Shown one piece after another: positions 24,601 through 36,600 of a stretch of 64,000 nucleotides of DNA. Under the pieces are notes generated by a model that saw only the letters and a list, made by a program, of their open reading frames with translations, was not told the DNA's origin and ran no database searches. This DNA comes from Escarpia spicata. Its lineage: Eukaryota > Annelida > Polychaeta > Sabellida > Siboglinidae. The position numbers and the translations under genes are program-made. Positions within the stretch are counted from its first letter, which is position 1; each line of letters begins with the position of its first letter. The DNA is taken from positions 20,065,661-20,129,660 of the forward strand of contig OZ023208.1 in the NCBI GenBank assembly GCA_963995525.1. Direction: 5' to 3'.

Positions 24601-27600
24601 CGACATGGCCAACACATAGGTAGGCCCTCATAATATATACACGACATGGCCAACACAAAGGTGGGCCCTCATAATATATACACGACATGGCCAACACAAA
24701 GGTAGGCACTAATAAATATAACTTTATTCATAAAAGGTGTTATGTGTAATAAAGTGTAACAGTAATGACCCTAGTACCTGTGCTAAATATAGTAAATGAC
24801 AATGAATTTGCCATCCATCTGTACGATCAGACTGTTCATAGATCTCTACTTAGTATTAATACTAACTCTTACACAACCTAAGAAAAGAGAAAGAGAAAGT
24901 CTATATCATACAGGGATGCCAAATTTTTCATGGGGATAAATCTTTTGGTGGTAGCCTCTGGTCCATACATAAGCAATATGATGTTACTGAATGTTTTAAA
25001 TTATGGTTCCAGTTGATAATAATAATTAGTTTGTGAATTCTTGTTCATTATGTAACACTGATTCCTCCTGGTTTGTTGTGCTATGAGCTCAGGGTACCAA
25101 TGATTTAAGTGGTACAGAGGTTTATTATTATAGTTTGTCATTCTAGGCTTCTAGTTATTGTTACGTGGTGTACCATTAGTATTAATTATTATTACTAAAA
25201 TGTTTTACTAAATTGTTAAATTATTATTATTCTTACATATACATTTATTTATTATTATCGTTATATCATTATTGTGTTTTTACCTTATTTAGAAATTCTA
25301 CACTATTTTATTACTGTATTTTTAGTCATTCTTATTACTAGTAATATTTATAATACATTATTATATAAAATATATTAGTATTTATTATTATTAATGTTAT
25401 CTATTCCTTGCCGATGTGCCAATTTGAGCGACTAGTGTAAATTGTCTTTAATAATGCATTTGTTCCAACAAGACGTCAGACTGCTGAGGCAGACTGCACA
25501 GTGAGTGTCTGTAATGTTCCGTCTGTGCCGTTGACAGGGTCACACAGCGATGCTCAACTCTGGGTGTTGGCACCCGAAAGAGAGAGAGGAGTTCATCACA
25601 TGCTCCAATGACTGGTGAGACTATCAGTGCTACGCCATTTAATGTTTGGTGATTGTTGCACAGTTTCAGATTACCGTAATGACCCTATATATTGGGACAT
25701 CATATATTTTGAGACACCCTAAAAATCTAGAAAATAATTATTTTTCTGTACCGTATGTTTTGGGACACCTTTGTAAATGTAATTATTTTTTTCGCTATGT
25801 ATTGGGACACCAATTATTTGTACTTGTGAGGAGCGAGTACCCACTTTTTTCCTGATGCTGCAGGATTGGCACATTTCTGGGAAAAACTGGTTTTAGACAG
25901 GCCAATGGGAAAATCCAGTATTTACCGGTAAATGTGGTATTTACCGGTACTATCCAGGAATAAGTCCATAACTGAGATTACCATTGGCTAGTTCCTGTAA
26001 TTAAACCTAGTCCATTTAAAAAGATAGTTAATATCCATCTAATGCAAACAGGTTGACTAGTTACTAGTTCAGGTGTATCCTTGTATTTGTGTAAAGCATG
26101 AAGTCAATGAGATGAAAGAGTTATTCATCAGTTAGCAAATAAATATCATTGTCACTTTCACAACGGACAGTGCCAAGTACTGCTAAAGAAGTATGCTGAC
26201 TGAAGTCAGACAGCCTGACCAGTATTGTGACTACTGTCAGGTGCCAATTTGCAATCTGTTTAAGGAACAAATGAAATGTTGAGCTCTGGACAGGTTCTAC
26301 TGCACCCTCTCAGCAAACATTAGTTGTGACATTGCCAGCCACACCATGCTAACTGGCTAAGGCCCTACAAACAGCTGTAGCCATTGTCTCTATCACCCCA
26401 AAATCAGCTGCAACTTAATGTTTGAACTTGTAGTCTGTAGGGATCCTCTACTGGGAAGCCATGTACCCCAGCATCAGTAGACCAGACTAGATGTACACAT
26501 TCTGTCAGGCATTTTGTTCTTGAAGCACTGGTCAGTTAGCATTATGTGTGACGTCCATGCCTGGGGCTGTTTGATGGAATATATATATATACACATGTAC
26601 ATATACAATATATATTAATTAATTCTGGTGATGGTACAGTAGCTTTTATTGCAATGGAGCTTCAAATATAATCCTTTTAAGAGTTTTTCCCTGTTATCAT
26701 GGTTTTTACCAATATTTGTGGTTTTCCCAGAGCAGGTTTTACCTGTATTTACCGCCCGGTATTTACCAGGGTGGGAAAAACGTGCCAACCCTGCGATGCT
26801 GTCACGTAAATAAAAAAACAGTGTATCAGTAAAAGAAACAATGGATAAGCGAGTGACAAATGTACAACTCCAGATACATCCAAAATCATAAAATGTCATG
26901 GTTGCTCGCACCCTGACGGCTCGTCTTATCCTGATGATCTTGGTATCAGTTGAAAGCATGCACTTTCTGTTATTCTAGCATTCATCTAAATTTCCCAGTA
27001 ACCCTTCATAGAACATCCGTAAACAGATCAATAATCGCGCCGTGCGCACTTCGCCAGTTCTTGATTTCATGTTATAAGCCCAGAAGCTCCACCCACTTTT
27101 AAATGGCGGCAAAACTGACTTGATTTGATGACAGTGAAACCGATGTTGGTGTGACGTCACAATAATGTTTGCCAAATGACAATAACAAATGACAACAAAT
27201 GAAAAAAGTCAAAATTCTTTGCGATGGTTGGTTGATATACATGATTATGACATCACACTGACTTCTAGTATATCAGTTTTGTCACTGTTTAAAAGTGGGT
27301 TAACCTTATAGCATGAAATCAGATAGTGCCATAGGCATAGTGGTGGCTCAATCAGTAGATTGATGAACTGTGTCTACGAACCAACATCATTTGCAGTGTC
27401 TAAGACATCAGAAATGGCACGGTTGTAGGACCGTTTTAGTTTATTTCAGGAATTATTATCGGGAAACCGTTTATATGTTTGAATAGCAGAAAGCATAAGC
27501 TTTCAAATTATATCAAGATCGTTGGAATCGGACGAGCCGTAATGGTGCTAGCAACCTTTCAATTCTGTGTTTTGGGACGTATTTTGAGCTGTACATTTTC

Positions 27601-30600
27601 GCTCGCTTATCTAATTTATAAAATAAAATAAAACGTATTACAATCACAGCTGCTCTGACGTGAACAACACAAACTTGGGTGATGTAACTACTGTAGCACT
27701 GGTAATGATGTTTCGTCGTTCTCTCAGCTACCAGCCATGGTCTTTGTATATTTAGGAAGTATCACAATACGCATATAAAATCCCAGTTGCAGTCCCGCAA
27801 TGTATGTCTGTAATGTACAAAACTGCGTGATCGCTCGACTTTTTACATTGTCACATGACTTGCACATCGTTTCACGTATAGTTGATATTTTAATCTCAAG
27901 TATGTTTAGTAGAAATTCGAAGAATAACTTAGGGTTGGAATTTAGCGGGGACCTGCTGGCCCCTAGATTCACTGCCAGGTCCCTAATAGCTAATAATGCC
28001 TACGTGTCAGGCTGGCTCGTTAAATTGTCCCAGGTTACTGCCATACAGTTATAATTATAGCTGGGTAGATCGTCTCTTAGCACACTAAGACAATTGTTGC
28101 CATTTTGATTTGACACACCAATCCTAAGTCTAATAATTGCTGGAAAGTTCGGCTCTAAGTACGTCGTTTTCAACGCTATACTAACTAAGCGTGTTTACTG
28201 ACGTCCGCAGAAGCCCCGGGCCCAAGACCAATGTCAATCAGTCAAGGCGTTTAGACCACCCACATTAATCTAATTTCCTGTGTTCGAAACATGCAACACG
28301 TGCAGCCCAGTGCCCGAGAATTCTGTGCCATACAGGAAGTGATTGCTACATTGTGATTTCTGCCAACTGTCAAAGTGCTTGGTAAACAAATCAAAAGGAT
28401 GGCTGTTTGCAATACCCAGAAACTTACATTGTGTTAATTACTGCTGTCAAAGTCTGGCCAGGTATCAAGTGTTTACGTCTTCTGGCATGGGAAAGGGAGT
28501 CCCCAGGTGATTGGCCAATAATCTTTCAATGAGCATCTACATGTACAACACAGTTTGAGCAGGAAACATTTAACCAGCTGATCTTGTATGGTAAATCCAT
28601 AGCAGCCAGACAGAACTAACCACTGGGGCTGTGTGAATGAATGAATTAATTAATTAATTGATTAAATAATTAATTAATGATTGTTTATTTCCACAATCAT
28701 CACGCATGTGCGTTTAAACAATAGTATTTTTACATTTCTTGTGGAAATGGAGACAGTTGAAATTAGTTACTAACAGTATAATGTTAATACCAGAGGTAGT
28801 TCAGTTGGTATCACATGACGTTTTGTTGCATTTCTGCAAGTTTGTCTTCTATATTTTGATAACAAATGTCTTTCTGATTGTGGCCGAGATGGGGGTATGC
28901 AGGTATTGGGCAGTACTGTGGTCAAATATGGTACAACCTCTCACTCTGTAAATAATCTTCGAACAAGCATGGGAAACTGATACCAGACCAAACATTTCAC
29001 ATGGCTGAGGATGTAGGCCCTACTTCATGGTATATAGGGCCATTCAGCCGCTCATAGCCCGGGACGACATTACGTCAGGATTCGTTCACATCCCTTAGTA
29101 TTGGGACAGTGAATCTGAGAAATGTTTTTGTGTACCGTATGTTTTGATAATTTAATTATTTTTAAGTGACCCAATACATTCAGTCTTTACATATGTTAAT
29201 GTTGCTTCTTGGTATTGAGGACTCGTTGTATTTATTTTACTATTATAATTGTTTCATATGTACTTTTCTTCTAGAAATTCTTTGTGGTATTTATATTAAT
29301 TTTTTTGTTCGTTTAGAATACTTCCTGCCACAAAATAACAGTATTAAATCATGTTGGGTGTAACGTTGCAGTACTGTACGGGTGTGGAATGTTAATAAGC
29401 CAAAGAAACACAAGAGTTTGGTACGAACCAAGTCAAAGCAAGGCCACAAGACAATTGTATCTACGTGTACGTACAGCCGTGACGGCCACTACTTGACAAT
29501 GGCATGTCAAGATGGCTCAATACAGCTGTGGGACAGGAGAAAACTCTTTGTAAGTACAAGTTTACAAATCTTTTATGGCAAACATATGTAAATTAAATTT
29601 TATATAACATTCAAAATTGGTGATGGCACATTGCAACTTATTAAACATGGTATAGAATTTCTAAATAAATATATTAACAATTTGGAAGAAATACAAAAAA
29701 ATTACCATGATAAAGTGCATTTTTGAAGTCATCACAGAAGTCTAAATCATATTGCAAAGTCATAGTGAGCAGTTAAACCACTCATACCTTTGGTGCTTAC
29801 AAATATTCATTGAAACCTAGCCGATTTTGTTTCATTTTTATGTATTGTGTAGCTTGACAGATGTTCAGAATTGGAATGCTCTAGGATGATTACCCATTGA
29901 GAAGTTGGTTTAAATAGAAATTTTTATTAAAAAAATACAGATTTCGACGACAACATCAACATGGCATGCCTGCCAAGGTTGTGTTTTGACACCATGTTCA
30001 AGTTGTTGATGTTTGTTAGGTGAACCCAGCAATGATGAACAGAACGGCCCACATGAATGGAACAGACACATCTTGTCTGTGCTACTCCTATGATGGTCGC
30101 ACGCTCGCTTCTCGTGGAGGTACGTCTAACCTACCTGGTAACCTCACTCCAGGGGGCATTTGTTACATTCAGCATACTCTGCACTGTGCAAAGATCAGGC
30201 ACTTTTTAAAACTTCTATATTTTAAAAAATATACCCGTATTTCTTGCAAATTTTGTTTTCTTCTGTTTACAAAATTATTTAAAAAATTGTGCAAAAGAAT
30301 GTTTTCTGAACATGGATTTTCAAGAATTATAAGTATATATGTATTCAATAAAGAAAGGTAGTGTTTCCATATTTGCCAATGTTTGCTCAAAATGGTGGAT
30401 ATTGTGTTTATTATCATGGTCTGGGTGAAAAAATGTTCAATATATTTTTACTCAGTAAGACCCATTCTGTACTTTGGACAACAAAATTGCCTAGTTGCAT
30501 TAATTAGCAAATTATATCTACCTGCCATGTCTGGCCTTAATCAAATTGATCCACCAGTCATCACCTGTTTGTTTGCAGGTGATGACACATTGATACACCA

Positions 30601-33600
30601 GGTGGTGTTTGTTTGCAGGTGATGCCACATTGATCCACCAGGTGGTGTTTGTTTGCAGGTGATGCCACATTGATCCACCAGGTGGTGTTTGTTTGCAGGT
30701 GATGACACATTGATACACCAAGTGGTGTTTATTTGCAGGCGATAACACATTGATCCACCAGGTAGTGTCTGTTTGCAGGCGGTGACACATTGATCCACCA
30801 GGTGGTGTTTGTTTGCTGGTGATGACACATTGATCCACCAGGTGGTGTTTGGTTGTAGATGATGACACATTGATCCACCAGGTGGTGTTTGGTTGTAGGT
30901 GATGACACATTGATCCACCAGGTGGTGTTTGGTTATAGGTGATGACACATTGATCCACGAGGTGGTGTTTGGTTGTAGGTGATGACACATTGATCCACCA
31001 GGTGGTGTTTGGTTGTAGGTGATGACACATTGATCCACCAGGTGGTGTTTGGTTGTAGGTGATGACACACTAAAGTTATGGGACATCAGACAGTTCAAGT
31101 CACCACTTTGTGTGGCTGAGAATCTCACTAACTACTACCCCATGTGAGTACACTTGTGTCTTCATACCGTCCTAATGCAGTTTAACATATTGATTTGGTA
31201 TGTAGACTAGAGGTGCAGCAAAGAAAAGCTGTTCACAAAGCAATGAAATGCATTCTCTTTTCTCACCTGAGCGACCTTATCATGAGATTACATGTTCTAC
31301 CAACTTATATAATAATGTCTCCTGATTTTTACATGCAATCCTATATGTGAAAGTATAACTAGTTTCTATGTCTAGGTTTCCAGATTTATGTTTAGAATAG
31401 TATGATGTAAATTCATTGGTTGTTTAAGTGAGTTTTGTATTACAGTAATATTGTGTTTGGTAGGACGGACTGTCTGTTCAGCCCCAGTGACCAGCTTGTG
31501 GTAACTGGGATCTCCGTAAAGAAGGGAGAAGGATCGGGGCAACTTATCTTCTTTGACAGAAACACACTACAGAGGGTGTCAAGTGTTGCCGTTTCAGAAG
31601 GCTCGGTAAGGACACACGTAATAATACACTTCTGTAGCCCCTTTTCTCAGGAGTCTGAGCTCAGATGCACAATATACAAGAATCCTAAGGCAAAAACAGG
31701 GATGCGTAAGAGTCATCATTAGAGCAAGAGACCTCTGAATGTTTAGGGTCGGAATGAGATTTCAAACAAATAAGTCTCATGGTTTTTTCTGAAAGGTGGC
31801 TATCATTTCAGATTATTTTAACGTGATAAGGATTTGATTCTGGGCACAGAGAATGCACATTTGCCAATATTAAGCTGTCTTAGGAACAAAAACTTGTGAA
31901 ACTTCTAATCTTCAATACGAGACGTTTCTCTCCTCTGTTTCCCTGAAGTTTGGGATAAACTGGCCTCGATACTGGTTTTTGATTGTTGTTACCTTATTCT
32001 TCCACCCCTGACCCTGATCTCTTTATCTCCACTCCCTTCCCAACCTCTCTCCCCGTTCCATCTTCTTCTTTGGCGTTCGCTCAGACTGGGACTCCAGTTG
32101 CTCATATTAAGGTCGCTGTGCGCCACATGTCAATAGTCAATATTCATTTACAGCAAGAAGTTAGAATCTGACATTTGATGAAAATTATATAATAATTCAG
32201 GATGCGCGATAAGGCCGGTCTGATCGTCCCGGATGAGTAGTTTCAGTGATCGGACTAGTCTATGTTTAGTGGAGCAGTCCCATCGGACTAGCTGTGATTA
32301 TGCGAATTAATGTATGATGTGTACACGCTAGTTGGGTGTTGTGATGGAATAAAACAATATAAGACAGTAAGGTAGCATTTTATTACACGCCGCTAAATAT
32401 TCCATATGACCGTCGAATTGGAAACTTACTGAACGCGGTAAATATAAATGGTGGCTGTTTACATTCGGTGAGCATAGGATAGTTAGTGCCAAAGCATTTA
32501 AATAACCAAGCATAGTCACACAGCGCCCTCTGTTATTCAGGTGTCACGTAATTGTGTATGCTACCAGTTCAAAATCAAAATGGCGTATCGTTGAATGACT
32601 GCTTGGTTATTTAAATGCTTTGGTAGTGCCGCCTAGCGATCATGAGTGATGAGCGACATGGACTAACACGATTCGATACATGCGCGGGTTACAGACATCA
32701 TTACGTGCTCTCCTATCGTGATCGTAGTTGTATTATTCCCGCACCAGGTGATTATTTTAGCAAGTGAACAAAACGGCGGCAATGTTACTGATTGTTTAGT
32801 TGGTTTCAGGAAAGGAAACTCTAATGAAAAGTATAGGCCAAGTGATGCAAGTCTGACAATGTCGGTCCTTCGTCACCATCAGACTTCAAAAGTCAAATTC
32901 TGCTGGCATCGCCTTGTCCACCACTGCTGTTTGCTGCCCCCGATTAAACCAGTCATTTCTTCTGATGACTTTGCAATTGGATCCTCGAAATCACATGTAT
33001 TTGTCTCTATATTAATGACACATTTAGTTGAACATTTAATTGAAATGAGAAATGGTTTGTTTTCTTTATGAAATATAGCCATTTTTACTATGACTATGTG
33101 CCATAACTGTCACATATATATGATACAACAGTATGATTGATGGTACATGACAAATTAATTTTTAAGGACTAGTAAAACAATATCAAGACTAGTTATTTCT
33201 GAGTCAGCTAGTCCGACGGACTATGTGTCAGCTAAAGCCATCATGCACCCTTAAAATGGACATATTTTCGTGGAGCGCAAATGGATAGAACTTCAGACTC
33301 TTAATTGAGCGGACCCGGGTTCAAATCCTGTGCTGCGGTGTCGAACCTTACATTGCTCCAGTTTACTCAGCTATATGTACGAGTATCTGGCTATAGACAG
33401 TGGTGGGTATTTGTTAATTGCAGTGTTTCTGAATGTTTCCCAGAGAAGTCGAGATGGTGTTCGATTGAACAAGTCTGCCAGGGAGTAAAGTGTAAAGTGC
33501 TTTGAGCAGTCCTGAGGACTCGATACCGTGCTATGTAAGAACGCATCTTTTGTTTTATATTTGTTTTGTGAGACTTGAGAGTACAGAGTTCTGCCATTGT

Positions 33601-36600
33601 AGGGTGTAGTGCGGTGTTTGTGGCACCCCAAGACCAACCAACTCGCTGTTGGCCTGGGGGACGGCAACGTCAAGATCCTCTATGACCCCGACAAGAGTCA
33701 CAGGTCAGTACAGGGGGTGGGGTAACTGGGGTTGTGGTGCAGCTAGAATTGTGGGGTAACTAGTATCTCGGGGTAATTTGCATTGTCGTGTAGCTGGGGT
33801 TGTATGAACGACAGGGATTGCGAGATAAAAAAGGTTCTTAATTTCTCTATTTGTTTCTGTCAGAGGAGCCAAGTTGTGTGTGGTGAAAACCAAGAGAAAG
33901 GTGCAGCACGTGGAGATGATGATTGCCAAGAACATCATCACTCGTAAGTAGGCACTGTCACTTCACAGCAGAATCGTGATACACAATAGCAGTTTATCAA
34001 CAACAATTGAAAGTCAATTTTCTCTAGGTGATGATAATAAATCATGTATCTTGAATACAAACACTGTTGTAAGAAATAATGCATCTTGAGTACAATCCAC
34101 AAATAAGTGTACATAATCTACACATGAAGACTGGCTGTAGAATCCACCTGCAGCCAGTATATAATATTGTGTCTAAGTATTGTCGTCTGTCTGCAGCCTA
34201 TGCCCTGCCCATGTTCCGCGTAGACCGCCCCAGCAGCACACGCAAACAGGAGGAGAAGGCTCGCAAGGACCCGGTCCAGTCACACAGACCAGAACTGCCC
34301 GTCTCTGGACCAGGTAGGTCTAGTCAACATCATGATCATCATCACTTCATCGTCTCATCAACAGTTGCTGTAGATCTGCATCTCAGGCATCTTATGGTTG
34401 TGTGGTTTTCTAAAGGATGCAAAAATGAAAAACTATCTCCTGAATTATATGTGAAGACAAAGCCATAAATGTTTCTGTACTGTAGTGTGGTTGTAACTAC
34501 CTGTTTTGAAATATTAAAACACTCAAGTCCATCATGAATGAGTTTTCCGTTTGATAACTGTTCATTATAGCAGGTTCTCCTGTAGTTTACATATAATGAC
34601 ATGTCTCTATTTAATTTTAACACGAGTTCTGATCTGTTTCTAAAAAATTATCTGGCCAGGGTAAATGTGAACATCTGCAAATAAGGCAGTGTTCAGATTT
34701 TTGGCTTTGTTAAGTTTATTTGCATCCATAACACATTTAGTTGTACAAATAAACTTAATAAAGCCAGAAATTGGAATACCAACAAGAAAAAAACGTACCA
34801 TCAAATAGATCAAAGTGGGAGCTTTTTTTTGAAATCAGGTTATTTTCAAAATTACCAAAACGAGACTTTTTCCACCATGTTGGTTGGGAGATTAGGAAAG
34901 CCTGTAGAAGTGTAGGTATTGTTGCCCGTGATGTCTTGACAAGACTGTATAAACATACATTTGTCTGTATGTAGGTGCTGGAGGTCGTCTACGTGCCAAG
35001 GGCGCCACACTGTCCCAGTATGTACTTCAGCAACTAGTAGTGAAGAACCCGGATGAACGCGACAAAGATCCCAGAGCTGCCATCTTGAGGCATGCAGCAG
35101 AGGCTTCAGAGAACCCCTACTGGGTGACACCCGCGTACCAGAAGTGAGTAGAGACACGTATTATTCTAGACGTCATACCAAGGTTCAGGTTCTGTTGTTC
35201 TCTTATTTCCCTGATTCTGTTCCTAGATTTCAGTTATCTTTTTTTCCGCCACTGATCTTGCACTGCTGTGTCCACCAACCGTCTCCATTCCCCTCTATCT
35301 TTTTTTCTCATTCTCCACTCCTCTCCCAATCCTTCCAAGTCTCTCTTTACACAATCCTCCCATCGCAGTCTTCGTTGCCTCCTTTTCCCCTCCACTCGGG
35401 CATCTACTTTTTAGCCAGCCGTTCTCCCCACATGCCCAGCCCACGTCAGTCGACTCCTCACCAGCTTCTTCTTAAGGCTTTCTTTTACTCCAACCTCCTC
35501 TCTCAACTCCTCCATTCTTCGTTGATCACTTCTTTTTCTGGTTTTCTATCATATCGTTTAGTTATCCATTATGCAGTTTTATAGTCTAGAAATACACTTT
35601 CTCCAAACATCGTTTTTGGAAACTATTGAAAACTCAAATTATATATTTGCTGCTGAGCTCGCCAATGGCAAAAAATTATGTATTTATCTGGATTTGCACA
35701 CAAGAATTATCCAACTAGATGCTTGGGGCACCACTTGTTGTAACCGTCCATGTGGACAAATTGTTTGTGGTAACAGACGTAGCATGTGGACAAATTGGTT
35801 GTGGTAACAGACGTAACATGTGAACAAATTGTTTGTGGTAACAGACGTAGCATGTGGACAAATTGTTTGTGGTAACAGACGTAGCATGTGGACAAATTGG
35901 TTGTGGTAACTGACGTAACATGTGAACAAATTGGTTGTGGTAACAGACGTAACATGTGAACAAATTGGTTGTGGTAACTGACGTAACATGTGGACAAATT
36001 GGTTGTGGTAACAGACGTAGCATGTGGACAAATTGGTTGTGGTAACAGACGTAACATGTGAACAAATTGGTTGTGGTAACTGACGTAACATGTGGACAAA
36101 TTGGTTGTGGTAACAGACGTAACATGTGAACAAATTGGTTGTGGTAACAGACGTAACATGTGAACAAATTGGTTGTGGTAACAGACGTAACATGTGAACA
36201 AATTGGTTGTGGTAACTGACGTAACATGTGGACAAATTGGTTGTGGTAACAGACGTAACGTGGACAAATTGGTTGTGGTAACAGATGCAACATGTGGACA
36301 AATTGGTTGTGGTAACAGACATAACATGTGGACAAATTGGTTGTGGTAACAGATGTAACATGTAGACAAATTGTTTGTGGTAACAGACGTAACATGTGGG
36401 CAAATTGGTTGTGGTAACAGATGTAACATCGTAATTCAAATTACACACTAGGAGTAGTTATGCATACAAAACAAACAAACAATAAGTTTGCTTTGTCAGT
36501 TGTTTTTTGTATATTTATTTTTGGTCGATAAGTAATAGCAGTATATGTACAGTGTACATTCTGTTTGCTACATGTTTGTCTAGCCTTTGTTTTAAAGTCG

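Noticed and set aside
24233..31070. CRISPR-like direct repeats
   Set aside because: The units are head-to-tail minisatellites without unique spacers, in introns of an animal gene.
30518..31128. Minus-strand ORFs of 170 and 195 aa
   Set aside because: They run through the 40-bp splice-acceptor minisatellite; repeat artefact.
31983..32171. Pyrimidine-rich ORF and possible LINE fragment in WDR70 intron 12
   Set aside because: The reverse complement looked faintly LINE-like but no motif could be confirmed.
35684..36448. Minus-strand ORFs of 226-254 aa in three frames
   Set aside because: They are translations of the 34-bp minisatellite; all three frames are open because the unit lacks stops. 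No gene.
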